This document shows positions 1 to 7,921 of a stretch of DNA of 37,686 nucleotides, in pieces. The notes under the pieces are model-generated. The model had not been told where the DNA came from. It searched no databases and worked only from the letters and a program-made list of their open reading frames with translations. The DNA is taken from contig CANJIS010000020.1 in assembly GCA_947474565.1 (NCBI GenBank), positions 1-37,686 of the forward strand, written 5' to 3'. The translations under genes were made by a program, and so were the position numbers. The DNA comes from Alphaproteobacteria bacterium. Its GTDB lineage: Bacteria > Pseudomonadota > Alphaproteobacteria > Micropepsales > Micropepsaceae. Every line of letters begins with the position of its first letter. Positions within the stretch are counted from its first letter, which is position 1.

Positions 1-92
1 AAGGGGCGGATCTGCTGCTGGGCCGAAGCGGGCGTAGTCGCCGCCAACAAACCAACAGCCAACGCGCTGTACGCCAAACGACGGATACGCAT
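1..92 (-). CDS. N-terminus of a secreted protein (partial)
   Basis: The minus strand opens with ATG at 92 and stays open to the window edge, giving 30 residues. They form a classic Sec signal peptide: basic start (MRIRR), a hydrophobic Ala/Leu/Gly stretch, then a TPASA cleavage site before QQQ. Everything past the predicted mature N-terminus lies outside the window, so the function cannot be inferred. The product is probably periplasmic, outer-membrane or secreted. Its 5' side faces a long gene-free stretch (93-483), which presumably carries its promoter. Confidence 0.6.
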   Translation of the reverse strand, partial: MRIRRLAYSALAVGLLAATTPASAQQQIRP

Positions 93-483
93 AAATACCC
101 CAGGGGCGGCGGAAGCGTGGAGCGCCTTCCAGCCATCATAATTTTCCAGAACTTAGCGGGAAGAATTAAGCAAAAGCAATCAGAAAGATGCCGCTGGATA
201 CGGAAAACGCCTTAGAAATCGAGCTATTTCGGGCCACCCGATAGGCAGATTACAGCGGCCAGATTAAATCCGTGAGAGTCCTGCGTTAATCGGTTCAGAA
301 AAGTCCACCGGGATCGGAGACGATGGGTTTGGCGCGGTGGCTTTTTTTCCCGGCGCTGTTCCGGCGCCATTGTCCGGAGGCTAAGAACGGGCGGCTTCGG
401 CGGACGATCTCAGACCTGACATTGGACAAGATGATATTGCAGGAAGCCGTGACCGGCCCCCACTGAGTGGTCCAGTTGCAATG
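93..483. other. Gene-free stretch of about 390 bases
   Basis: No convincing coding frame is seen here. The left part should hold the promoter of the leftward secreted-protein gene. The middle has a terminator-like hairpin (305-347). The right part, just before the transposase remnant, has the 11-bp palindrome CCACTGAGTGG at 460-470; it may lie near the outer end of the insertion sequence, but I cannot identify a terminal inverted repeat because the other end of the element is absent. Confidence 0.5.
305..347 (+). terminator. Possible Rho-independent terminator
   Basis: CCACCG (305-310) pairs with CGGTGG (335-340), followed by a C and seven T (342-348). The loop is long (24 nt) and contains a second small hairpin, ATCG-GAGA-CGAT. 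No gene on the plus strand ends just upstream, so it would terminate either an unseen short RNA or a decayed gene. The stem is short, so this is a weak call. Confidence 0.3.
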
Positions 484-750
484 TTAGTTTAGTGACGGGG
501 TTTGCGCTAGCGCCCCGCTGGCGGACTGATCCGGCGGCCAGCAGATTGCCTCTGGTGCTGGTGGGCGGTACCGAAGCGATGAGTGCGGCCTCACGGTATT
601 GTAGTGCCTTCTCCAGGCTTCGATCATGATCTTTGCCTCCTTCAGCGTGTAGAAGATCTCACCATTTAGCAGCTCATCACGAAGCTTTCCGTTGATGCTT
701 TCGCAGTAGCCATTTTCCCAGGGACTGCCTGGTTCGATGTAGGCGGTCTT
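484..750 (-). mobile_element. IS3-family insertion sequence remnant (transposase C-terminal end)
   Basis: About 85 codons from the end of an OrfB-type rve integrase remain. EPGSPWENGYCES contains the last acidic residue of the DDE triad (the E of CES), and NTVRPHSSL is the usual C-terminal signature of IS3 elements. The upstream part with the first two Asp residues is absent, as are orfA and the left end. The junction with chromosomal dehydrogenase sequence lies within 742-750. This piece cannot transpose by itself. Confidence 0.8.
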
Positions 751-858
751 CGCGGCGATGGCGATATTGGCGCCGTGCCGCGCCGCCTTGAGCGCGATGG
801 CCAGCCCGATGCCACGGCTGGCGCCGGTGATAAAGAGGGTTTTGCCTTTCAGGCTCAT
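484..858 (-). pseudogene. Chimera: SDR dehydrogenase N-terminus fused to IS3 transposase C-terminus
   Basis: From ATG 858 the frame reads as the start of a short-chain dehydrogenase/reductase: MSLKGKTLFITGASRGIG, with the TGxxxGIG cofactor loop at residues 11-18, then a Rossmann helix and strand to about residue 37. At KTA (residues 37-39) it changes without a frameshift into the end of an IS3-family DDE transposase, with EPGSPWENGYCES near residue 43 and the RRHYNTVRPHSSL motif further on, to the stop at 484-486. The SDR catalytic Tyr-x-x-x-Lys region and most of the transposase are missing, so neither half should work. The SDR start faces the YceI-like gene at 896. The origin is probably an IS-mediated deletion or insertion; an assembly join is possible. 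Confidence 0.8.
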
Positions 859-895
859 TTTGCCTTTCAGTCCTGGGGAGCCTATATGACAGACA

Positions 896-1423
896 ATGCG
901 CCGCTTTGTCCTCCTTTTGCCTTTCGCTTTCGCCGCCACGGCGGCGATCGGCCAGGCTTTGTCCGGCACCCAGACCCTGCGGATGGATTCCGATCATGTC
1001 GCCATCACCGTCACCCTGGACGGAAACAGGACCCGCTTTGCCGAGACGGCGGGCGCCCTGGAATATAACCCGGCCAACCCCCTGAAAAGCACCATCGCCC
1101 TGTCTCTCGATACCGCCAGCATCGAAGCCGAGACGCCGCGCAACGCCTTCGATCCGGAGCGTTTCCCGGAAATGCGGATTATTTCCACCACCGACGCAAA
1201 ACCCGGCAAGGCCGGCATGGAAGCCCTGCCCGTCAACATCACCATCCGCGATATCACCCGCCCGGCCCTGCTCCAGGTCAGTTTCAAGATCAGCTCCGCC
1301 CAGATCATCACCCTGCATGCCGAAACCGTGATGAAGGCGGCGGATTTCCGCCTTGGGCAGCGCGGCAATATCCCGCTGGTGATCGATGCGCCCTTTGTGC
1401 GGGTGAACCAGGCTTCGCGGTGA
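896..1423 (+). CDS. YceI-like periplasmic protein
   Basis: A 175-residue protein with a signal peptide (basic MRRF, Leu/Phe/Ala core, cleavage near IGQA-LSG). The mature part has the YceI pattern: alternating beta strands in the DSDHVAITVTLDG region, GALEYNPANPLKSTIALSLDTASIE (residues about 54-78), then an N-x-F-D-P-E-R-F-P-E-M segment matching the family's D-x-F-D-x-x-x-F-P hallmark. YceI proteins are lipocalin-like barrels that bind long isoprenoid or lipid ligands; the actual ligand here is unknown. The stop overlaps the GTG start of the next gene (GTGA), implying co-transcription with tsaC. It is slightly short for the family (about 190), and the final strand is less typical, so I am confident of the fold but not the role. 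Confidence 0.75.
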   Translation: MRRFVLLLPFAFAATAAIGQALSGTQTLRMDSDHVAITVTLDGNRTRFAETAGALEYNPANPLKSTIALSLDTASIEAETPRNAFDPERFPEMRIISTTDAKPGKAGMEALPVNITIRDITRPALLQVSFKISSAQIITLHAETVMKAADFRLGQRGNIPLVIDAPFVRVNQASR

Positions 1424-2373
1424 ATAATAGTCTTGCTTCCAAAGTCATGGCGGCAAGTCCCGCGGCCATTGCCGAAGCGGCGCGCATTCTGGCGCGCGGC
1501 GGGATGGTCGGTTTCCCCACCGAAACGGTTTATGGCCTGGGCGCCGATGCCACCAATGGCGAAGCCGTTGCTGCGATATTCGCCGCCAAGGGACGGCCGC
1601 GCTTTAATCCCCTGATCGTGCATGTGGAAGATCTGGAACAGGCGGAGACCCATGCCGAATTTTCAGACGGCGCGCGCGCCCTGGCAAAAGCCTTCTGGCC
1701 TGGCGCGCTGACGCTCGCCCTGCCCCGCCGCGCCGATTCAAATCTCTCGCATCTGGTAAGCGCCGGTCTTGATACCGTGGCGCTGCGCGCGCCTTCCCAT
1801 TCCGTGGCCCGCGACCTGCTGCTGGCAAGTGGATGTCCCATCGCCGCGCCCAGCGCCAATCTTTCGGGAAGCGTCAGCGCCACCACCGCCGCCCATGTCG
1901 ACGAAGGCCTGGGCGGGAAAGTGGATGTCATTCTGGATGGCGGCGCCTCTGCCTTGGGCCTGGAATCCACCGTCATCGGCTTTGACAAGGGCAAGCCGGT
2001 GCTGCTGCGTCCCGGCGCGGTGGCGCGGACAGAGATAGAGAAGATCATTGGCCCCCTCGCCGCCGCTGACGATATGATCCGCTCTCCCGGGCAGCTGGAA
2101 AGCCATTATGCGCCCCGCGCCGCATTGCGGCTGGGCGCAACAGCGCCGCAACAAGGCGAAGCCTTGCTTGGCTTTGGCGATGTAAAAGAAGCGCGCCTCA
2201 ACTTAAGTCCGCGCGGCGATCTTAAAGAAGCCGCCGCCAATCTTTTCGCCATGCTGCGGGACTTGGACAAGATCAGTTCCGCCATCGCCGTCTCGCCCAT
2301 TCCTGATACCGGGCTGGGCGAAGCCATCAATGACCGCCTTCTGCGCGCCGCCGCGCCCAGGAGCCCGGCATGA
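1420..2373 (+). CDS. tsaC: Threonylcarbamoyl-AMP synthase (Sua5 type)
   Basis: A 317-residue two-domain enzyme that makes L-threonylcarbamoyladenylate from threonine, bicarbonate and ATP, the first step of the t6A37 modification of ANN-decoding tRNAs. The YrdC domain (about 15-200) shows FPTETVYGLGAD, KGRPRFNPLIVHV and PSANLSGSVSAT, the usual ATP and threonine site segments. A Sua5 C-terminal domain follows (about 205-310, beginning SPGQLESHYAPRAALRL), connected by the typical S-P-G-x-x-x-x-H-Y linker. I chose GTG at 1420 because it overlaps the YceI stop as GTGA and leaves only a short leader before the domain; ATG at 1447 is an alternative. The 3' end overlaps the next gene by ATGA. Confidence 0.92.
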   Translation: MNNSLASKVMAASPAAIAEAARILARGGMVGFPTETVYGLGADATNGEAVAAIFAAKGRPRFNPLIVHVEDLEQAETHAEFSDGARALAKAFWPGALTLALPRRADSNLSHLVSAGLDTVALRAPSHSVARDLLLASGCPIAAPSANLSGSVSATTAAHVDEGLGGKVDVILDGGASALGLESTVIGFDKGKPVLLRPGAVARTEIEKIIGPLAAADDMIRSPGQLESHYAPRAALRLGATAPQQGEALLGFGDVKEARLNLSPRGDLKEAAANLFAMLRDLDKISSAIAVSPIPDTGLGEAINDRLLRAAAPRSPA

Positions 2374-3779
2374 ATGATATTGTTGCGCGGTTGAAAGCTG
2401 CCGCCGGAGAAAAAGGTTTCAGCGAAGACCCCAAGGAAATCGCCCCGCATCTGGAAGAATGGCGCAGCAAATACCAGGGCCGCTCCACTCTTTTGCTCAA
2501 GCCCGCCAGTACAAAGGACGTCGCCGCCATCCTGGGCATCTGTTTTGAAACCGGCACCCCCATCGTGCCCCAAGGCGGCAATACCGGCCTGGTGGGCGGA
2601 CAGATTCCCTTTCATGGCGAAGTGCTGTTGTCGCTGAAGTGGATGAACCGCATCCGCGGAGTGGACAAGGACGGCATGATCCTCACCGCCGAAGCCGGGG
2701 TGGTGCTTGCCGAGGCGCAAGCCGCTGCCACCGAGGCGGGATTGATGTTTCCCCTCAAATTGGGATCGGAAGGCTCCTGCACCATCGGCGGCAATATCGC
2801 CACCAATGCCGGCGGCAATCATGTGCTGCGTTACGGCATGATGCGGTCTCTGGTGATGGGGTTGGAAGTGGTGATGGCGGACGGCCGGGTGCTGGAAATG
2901 CTGCGGCCCCTGGCGAAAGACAATTCCGGCTATGACTTGAAGCAAATCTTCATCGGCTCGGAAGGCACGCTGGGCGTCATCACGGCTGCGAATTTGCGCC
3001 TCTTTCCCCGCCCTGCCGAAACCGTGGTGGCCTTTGCCGCAGTGCCCTCACCCGATGCGGCGCTGAAATTGCTGGGTCATATGCAGAGGCGCACCGGCGG
3101 CTTGCTGTCCGCTTTTGAACTGATCCCGCGCATCGCCATAGAATTGGTGAGCCACCACATTCCCCGCGCGCGCGATCCCCTGGCCGCGCCTTCGCCCTGG
3201 TATGTGCTGATCGAAGCAGCGGGGAGCGTCGCGGGCCTGAAAGATCAAGTCGAAGCGGCGCTGGGTGATGCCATTACGCAGAACCTTGCCCGCGACGCGA
3301 CCCTTGCCGCGAACGAAGCCCAGGCCCGGACGCTGTGGCACATCCGCGAAAGCATTTCCGAAGCCCAGAAGCGTGAAGGCGCCTCCATCAAGCACGACAT
3401 CTCCGTGCCGGTGGCGTCCATTCCCGCCTTCATCGAAAAGGCCACCCAGGCCGTGGCCGCCAAATTCCCCGGCGCGCGCCCGGTGACGTTCGGCCATCTG
3501 GGCGACGGCAATCTGCACTTCAATTTCAACGCCCCGCCCGGCCAGGACGAAGGCTTCCTGGCGCAATGGGACGAAATGCAGTTGACGGTGCATGACATCG
3601 TCAAGGAATTTTCCGGCTCGATCAGCGCCGAGCACGGCATCGGCGCCATGAAGCGTGATCTGTTGCCCCGCTACAAATCGAGCGAAGAGCTGGACGCCAT
3701 GCGCCTGCTCAAGAGCAGCTTCGATCCGAAGAATATTCTGAATCCGGGAAAAGTGATTCCGCCGGTTAGGCGCCTCTGA
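2370..3779 (+). CDS. FAD-binding oxidoreductase, GlcD / D-2-hydroxyacid dehydrogenase family
   Basis: A 469-residue flavoenzyme of the VAO/PCMH superfamily. The N-terminal FAD-binding domain contains PQGGNTGLVGGQIP (about 71-84), GSEGSCTIGGNIATNAGG (about 132-149) and GSEGTLGVIT (about 196-205). The C-terminal domain has the metal- and substrate-site motif FGHLGDGNLHFNF (near 374-386), SAEHGIGAMKRD (near 423-434), and ends with DPKNILNPGKV. Relatives oxidise D-lactate, glycolate or D-2-hydroxyglutarate, passing electrons to quinone, cytochrome or ETF; the substrate cannot be told from sequence alone, though length and motifs resemble D-2-hydroxyglutarate/D-lactate dehydrogenases. ATGA overlap with tsaC implies translational coupling. 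No FeS domain is fused. Confidence 0.9.
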   Translation: MNDIVARLKAAAGEKGFSEDPKEIAPHLEEWRSKYQGRSTLLLKPASTKDVAAILGICFETGTPIVPQGGNTGLVGGQIPFHGEVLLSLKWMNRIRGVDKDGMILTAEAGVVLAEAQAAATEAGLMFPLKLGSEGSCTIGGNIATNAGGNHVLRYGMMRSLVMGLEVVMADGRVLEMLRPLAKDNSGYDLKQIFIGSEGTLGVITAANLRLFPRPAETVVAFAAVPSPDAALKLLGHMQRRTGGLLSAFELIPRIAIELVSHHIPRARDPLAAPSPWYVLIEAAGSVAGLKDQVEAALGDAITQNLARDATLAANEAQARTLWHIRESISEAQKREGASIKHDISVPVASIPAFIEKATQAVAAKFPGARPVTFGHLGDGNLHFNFNAPPGQDEGFLAQWDEMQLTVHDIVKEFSGSISAEHGIGAMKRDLLPRYKSSEELDAMRLLKSSFDPKNILNPGKVIPPVRRL

Positions 3780-3780
3780 T

Positions 3781-3880
3781 GTCATGGCCCACCGGAGTGT
3801 GGGCCATCCAGTTGATACCGCGCTACTTCTGCAAAAAAGAGTCTGTCTCACCTGGATGGCCCGGATTCCCGGGCCATGAC
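3781..3880. repeat. Two dispersed palindromic units in inverted orientation
   Basis: Two hairpins sit between convergent genes. Unit 1 pairs ATGGCCCA (3784-3791) with TGGGCCAT (3800-3807). Unit 2 pairs ATGGCCCGG (3856-3864) with CCGGGCCAT (3869-3877), loop ATTC. Flanks match too: GTCATGGCCC (3781-3790) is the reverse complement of GGGCCATGAC (3871-3880), and GGGCCATCCAG mirrors CTGGATGGCCC, so the whole block is a large inverted repeat. A third copy lies at 21929-21966. The placement suits a bidirectional transcript end, but there is no clear T-tract. Confidence 0.75.
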
Positions 3881-3889
3881 AATTGAGTG

Positions 3890-6541
3890 CTAGGCGGCTT
3901 TAGCGACCGGCGCCAACGGCGCTTCTACAGGTTTCTGGTTCGACAGCGCGCTCACTGTGGCGGTGAAGAAGGTGGCCGCATACGGCAGCGCCTGGATTCC
4001 CAGCATCACCATCCACATGCCGATGGCAGGATCTTCGAAGCCGCGGTCGAAGATCATCGCAATGATTGCTGCGAACAGCAGAACCAGAAGCAGAGTTTCC
4101 TGCCACACCACGCGCAGCACCTGGCTGAACAGGGCCGGATCGGCGCATTTGGGCGTGCGCAGGAAGGGCTTGCCGGACGTGAACAATCCGGTCCAAACCG
4201 CCTTGGCCACGGTATGGGTCAGCGCCAGCCCCGCCACCGACGCCATCATCGCGCCCTTGAAGCCGGAGCCTACCTTGGGCGGATAGAGCGACAGGGTCTT
4301 GAAGCATTTGGTGAAGAACAATGCCATGGCCGCCACCGACAAGGCCGGCAAGGGCACATCAATCACCGCTGGAATCGCCCACATAGCCGCCGTCCACGCC
4401 AATGCCGTCATGGTAATCACCATGCTCAATCCATCCGAAATCCAGGGCAGCCAGCCGGAGATGAATTGATAGCGCTGCTCCCAGGACAATGAGGCGCGGC
4501 CCAGGACAATCTCGCCCCAATGGCGCTTCAGCATCTGCATGGCGCCATAGACCCAGCGATAACGCTGGGTCATGAACGCTTCCAGCGTATCGGGCTCCAG
4601 CCCCGCGCCCATGGCCTGGGGAATATAGGCGGCATGGTATCCGGCTTCGAACAAACGGAGCCCCAGCTCGGTGTCTTCGGTGATGCACCATTCGGCCCAG
4701 CCACCCACCTGCTCCAGCGCCTCTTTGGTCACCGCGGTCATGGTGCCGTGCTGGATGATGGCGTTGTGCTCGTTGCGCTCCACCATGCCGATATGGAAAA
4801 AGCCGCGATATTCCTCATAGGCCATGGCCTTGAAGAAATTGTCGCCAAAGTCGCGATAGTCCTGCGGCCCCTGCACCAGAGCGGTGCCCGGCGATGAGAA
4901 ATAGGGCATGACACGGCGAAGCCAGAAGGGCTCGACCTGATAGTCACTGTCGATCACCGCGATATGGGTGGCGGCGGGATCCGTCAGCTTCAGCGCATGG
5001 TTCAAGGCACCCGCCTTGAAGCCCTTCACATTGTCCAAATGAAAGAAGCGGAAGCGCGGGCTGGCCATTGCCGCATTCAGCACCGCACAATGCGCTTCCA
5101 CCGGTTTCCAAACTTCGGGATCGGGCGTGTTGTTGTCCAGCAGGATCACTTCGTAATCGTCATAGTCCAGCCGCGCCAGCGCATTCAGAGTCTCGATCAC
5201 CATCTGCGGCGGCTCGTTATAGGTCGGCACATGGATGGAGACGCGCGGGCTCTGCAGCGGAATGGCGGCATGCGCCACGCGGCGGTTCTCCCGCCACAGG
5301 CTGGCGGTCATCTCAATGCCCTCCGTGAAGATGATGACGCAGGCCAGGATGATCAGCGGCGACATGGCGATCATCGCGATGACATCGGTGGGGTCGATAT
5401 ATTCCAAGGCGGTGGCGTCGAACAGCGCCAACAGTCCGGTGGAGACCAGCGCGATCAAACTGCCCATCGCCACATAACCAGTCTGACGCAGGCGCGGCAT
5501 CCGCCCCAGGATGAAAACGCCCAGCGCCAGGATCAGCAGCGCCACGGCAAGGGCGTAGCGCCGCCATTCCGGGAAATTCCGTAAGAGGCCGGTGAACGCG
5601 AATTTGGGATTGCCGGTGGCGTCGAACAGGCCCCAATAGGCGCCCACCGCGCCTTCCGCATCGCGTTTCTTCAGCGGCTGGTCATAGGCTTCCAGCAGGT
5701 AATAGTCCCAGCCCTTGTCCATCGCCAGCTGCACGAAGCCGCGCACGAAAAAGGCTTCGTTGGAGAGCGAGGCTTCGGCGCTGCCATGGGTGCGCCCGTC
5801 GGAAGGCCAGCCCGCCTCACCAATCACCAGCGTCTTGCCGGGGAAAGCCTGCTGCACGGTGTCGTACCACTTCACCGTGGATTTCAGTGAACCGCGGATA
5901 TCGGAATTTTCCCAATAGGGCAGAAGATGCACCAGCAGAACATCGACATTGTTTCCGACATCGGGATTGAGCAGCCAGGTTGACCATGGCTCGGCGGTGG
6001 CGATCTTGATGCGCTGGGGCAGCGCCGCACGCACCTGGCGGATGTAATCGTTGATCTGGTCGGCGGAGAGATCGCCACGATACTGGGTTTCGTTGCCCAC
6101 GATCACCAGATCAATGGCCCGCCGGTTGGCCAGCGCGGTGCGGATGCCCAGCTCGATCTGTTCTTGATTCTTGACCATGTCCGGGCCAAGCCAGATGCCC
6201 AGCGATACCGTCATGCCGTAACGGCGGGCAATCTCAGGCACCTTGTCCATGCCGCCATCCACCGTATAGGTGCGGATATGGCCGGTGATCTGGGAAAGCT
6301 CCGCCAGGTCACGGTCGATCTGTTCCGGCGTGACGTGCTTGTCGTCTTCTTCCGTGAAATTGTGACTGTGGCTGTAGGCGATGCCACGCACCTGCCCGTC
6401 CCATTCGGGCGCGGTCACGGCATAATCGCGGCTGGCCCAGAACAGCACGCTGGCGGACAACACCAGCGCCAGGGCGAAGTAAATGCGGAAACGGCCGGTC
6501 GTCCGGGTCAGGCGGCGAAACAGGTTTTTCAGCCGCGACAC
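3890..6541 (-). CDS. Membrane beta-glucan synthase: GH17-like domain fused to GT2 glycosyltransferase
   Basis: An 883-residue inner-membrane protein. A short cytoplasmic tail and one TM helix (about 19-37) precede a periplasmic GH17-like domain (about 50-320) that keeps both glucanase acids, E151 in VGNET and E242 in GEAGWPS. Two or more TM helices (about 328-406) lead to a processive GT2 domain with VPTYNEPP (438-445), the DSD pair (531-533), TEDTEL (621-626) and QRYRW (659-663). Further TM helices finish the protein. Rhizobial NdvB/NdvC-type proteins with this layout make beta-1,3/1,6 cyclic glucans from UDP-glucose; the linkage made here cannot be read from sequence. It begins with GTG, 3 nt after the FKBP stop, so the pair is probably an operon. 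The 3' end abuts the palindromic block. Confidence 0.9.
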   Translation of the reverse strand: MSRLKNLFRRLTRTTGRFRIYFALALVLSASVLFWASRDYAVTAPEWDGQVRGIAYSHSHNFTEEDDKHVTPEQIDRDLAELSQITGHIRTYTVDGGMDKVPEIARRYGMTVSLGIWLGPDMVKNQEQIELGIRTALANRRAIDLVIVGNETQYRGDLSADQINDYIRQVRAALPQRIKIATAEPWSTWLLNPDVGNNVDVLLVHLLPYWENSDIRGSLKSTVKWYDTVQQAFPGKTLVIGEAGWPSDGRTHGSAEASLSNEAFFVRGFVQLAMDKGWDYYLLEAYDQPLKKRDAEGAVGAYWGLFDATGNPKFAFTGLLRNFPEWRRYALAVALLILALGVFILGRMPRLRQTGYVAMGSLIALVSTGLLALFDATALEYIDPTDVIAMIAMSPLIILACVIIFTEGIEMTASLWRENRRVAHAAIPLQSPRVSIHVPTYNEPPQMVIETLNALARLDYDDYEVILLDNNTPDPEVWKPVEAHCAVLNAAMASPRFRFFHLDNVKGFKAGALNHALKLTDPAATHIAVIDSDYQVEPFWLRRVMPYFSSPGTALVQGPQDYRDFGDNFFKAMAYEEYRGFFHIGMVERNEHNAIIQHGTMTAVTKEALEQVGGWAEWCITEDTELGLRLFEAGYHAAYIPQAMGAGLEPDTLEAFMTQRYRWVYGAMQMLKRHWGEIVLGRASLSWEQRYQFISGWLPWISDGLSMVITMTALAWTAAMWAIPAVIDVPLPALSVAAMALFFTKCFKTLSLYPPKVGSGFKGAMMASVAGLALTHTVAKAVWTGLFTSGKPFLRTPKCADPALFSQVLRVVWQETLLLVLLFAAIIAMIFDRGFEDPAIGMWMVMLGIQALPYAATFFTATVSALSNQKPVEAPLAPVAKAA

Positions 6542-6544
6542 GGT

Positions 6545-7102
6545 TTAACGGTTCATCTGCTCAAGCATCGCCTTGTCTTGAGGATCATTCGGATCCGGAA
6601 CGTAATCCGGATCGCCGCGCCGTGCCGCCGGCTTGGTCGCGATCAGCCTGAGATCAAAGACAAGCGTCTGGTTGGGCGGAATCAGGCCATTGGCGGCGCC
6701 GCGGTCGCCATAGGCCAGATTGGCCGGGATCACCAATTGCCAATGATCACCTTCGCGCATCAGGGTCAGCGCCTCGATCCAGCCGGGGATGACACTGTTG
6801 GCCTTGAAGCTGGCCGGCAGGCCCGGCGAAGTGCCATCGAAGATCGTGCCGTTGATCAGGACGCCGGTGTAATAGACCTGCACCGTGTCGGTGACGGTGG
6901 GGCGGCGGCCGAAGCCGTTCTGCAAAATCTTGAACTGCAATCCGTCGGGACGGACAATCACGCCCTGTTTTTTGGCGTTGTCCATCAGGAAAGCCTTGTT
7001 GGCCTCCGCGCTCAAGGCTTCGTCTGCTGCGCGCGCCGGAAGCGATGAGATCGCCGGCAGGCCAACCAACAGGAACGCAAAAAATACTACGACTCGCCGC
7101 AT
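6545..7102 (-). CDS. Secreted FKBP-type peptidyl-prolyl isomerase
   Basis: A 185-residue protein. I chose ATG 7102 rather than the upstream in-frame ATG at 7147 because it is preceded by GGAGAG about 7 nt away and starts a clean signal peptide (MRRVVVFF ... PARA-ADEA). An N-terminal helical segment with the conserved pattern DEALSxxANKxFL precedes one FKBP domain (about 55-155) with YYTGVLINGTIFDG, VIPGWIEAL and NLAYGDRG; the active-site Tyr, Phe-Asp, Trp and Tyr positions are retained. A charged 25-residue tail follows. It probably folds periplasmic proteins, and lies in one operon with the glucan synthase. A diverged paralogue is at 36230-36796. Confidence 0.9.
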   Translation of the reverse strand: MRRVVVFFAFLLVGLPAISSLPARAADEALSAEANKAFLMDNAKKQGVIVRPDGLQFKILQNGFGRRPTVTDTVQVYYTGVLINGTIFDGTSPGLPASFKANSVIPGWIEALTLMREGDHWQLVIPANLAYGDRGAANGLIPPNQTLVFDLRLIATKPAARRGDPDYVPDPNDPQDKAMLEQMNR

Positions 7103-7202
7103 GGGTGTTCTCTCCGGGCCGGGACTATACCCAGCCGCAATACGCATCCTAGCCCCAGCCCAAGGGAACCCCGGCTTTTTGGCGAATTTTGGACTTTTTT
7201 TG

Positions 7203-7254
7203 TGGTCGCGCGGCCTGCGGAAAACCGCGAGGCCACACTTTTCCGGGCCGACGC
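7203..7254. repeat. Dispersed palindromic element, copy A
   Basis: Starts TGGTCGCGC and contains the inner hairpin GCGG-AAAA-CCGC (7217-7228) and CACACTTTTCC. The outer stem GCGCGGCC (7208-7215) pairs with GGCCG-A-CGC (7246-7254) with one bulged A. Copy B is at 26214-26262. Both copies lie immediately 3' of a minus-strand gene (here LysE/RhtB). The core GGAAAACCG...CACTTTTCC resembles, from memory, intergenic elements common in alphaproteobacteria. Confidence 0.65.
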
Positions 7255-7264
7255 TCCGGGTGCC

Positions 7265-7921
7265 TTAAAAAGTCTTGGCGGCCAAATTTATCAGCACGGC
7301 CAGGCCGAAAAGGGCCACCAGGGCCCCGGAAAAGCGGTTGATCAGGCGGATGGCGTTGCTGTCTACCCGGGTGTGGAAAAGTCCGATCAGGCTGGTCAAA
7401 AACAGCCACCAGCCAGCCGATCCGCCCACCACCCCGGCGACCACAAAGGCGGCATCGCTGTAGCTGCCTGCCCCGCCGGCCAGCCCGCCCAGCCCGGCGA
7501 ACATGGCGGTGAAGGCCAGGAGCGTTGCCGGATTGGTGATGGTCAGGACAAAGGCCGAGGCAATGGCCCCGGCAAGGGAGCTGCCGCCGTTTTCCGGCGC
7601 GCTTTCGCAGCCGTCATTTTCGGCTTTGGGCGTGAGGGAAGAAAGAAAGGCGCGGACGCCGAAATACAAAAGCAGCGCCCCGCCGACCAGTTCGATGATG
7701 GTGGCATAGCCTTCGATCAGGATGGCGATCCAGGTCAGACCGAGGCCGGTGATGGCAGCGAAGATACCATCGCCCAAAGCTGCGCCCAGGCCGGAAATGA
7801 ATCCATTGAGCGGGCCAAACGCAAAGGTGCGCCGGATGCAGATAATGTTCACCGGACCAATGGGGACCGCCGCGATCAGGCCCATGATGATGCCTGAACC
7901 GATGAGAAGCAGATAATGCAT
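7265..7921 (-). CDS. LysE/RhtB-family exporter
   Basis: A 218-residue polytopic membrane protein with about six hydrophobic segments. The first helix ends in the family signature GLIAAVPIGPVN (about residues 14-25), and a second conserved stretch is TITNPATLLAF (about 128-138). LysE/RhtB proteins export amino acids or related small metabolites using the proton gradient; the substrate is unknown. A hydrophilic loop (about 96-113, Glu/Asn/Ser-rich) separates the two halves. The ATG shares one base with the dihydroorotase stop (TGATG), so translation is coupled. Whether it exports a pyrimidine-related compound is speculation. The palindromic element of 7203-7254 follows the stop. Confidence 0.85.
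   Translation of the reverse strand: MHYLLLIGSGIIMGLIAAVPIGPVNIICIRRTFAFGPLNGFISGLGAALGDGIFAAITGLGLTWIAILIEGYATIIELVGGALLLYFGVRAFLSSLTPKAENDGCESAPENGGSSLAGAIASAFVLTITNPATLLAFTAMFAGLGGLAGGAGSYSDAAFVVAGVVGGSAGWWLFLTSLIGLFHTRVDSNAIRLINRFSGALVALFGLAVLINLAAKTF

Noticed and set aside
455-490. Terminal inverted repeat of the IS3 remnant
   Set aside because: A short palindrome is present, but without the other end of the element there is nothing to pair it with.
4520-7048. Several 100-300-codon plus-strand frames opposite the glucan synthase and FKBP genes
   Set aside because: No motifs, His/Gln/Gly-rich composition, and they lie over well-supported minus-strand genes.
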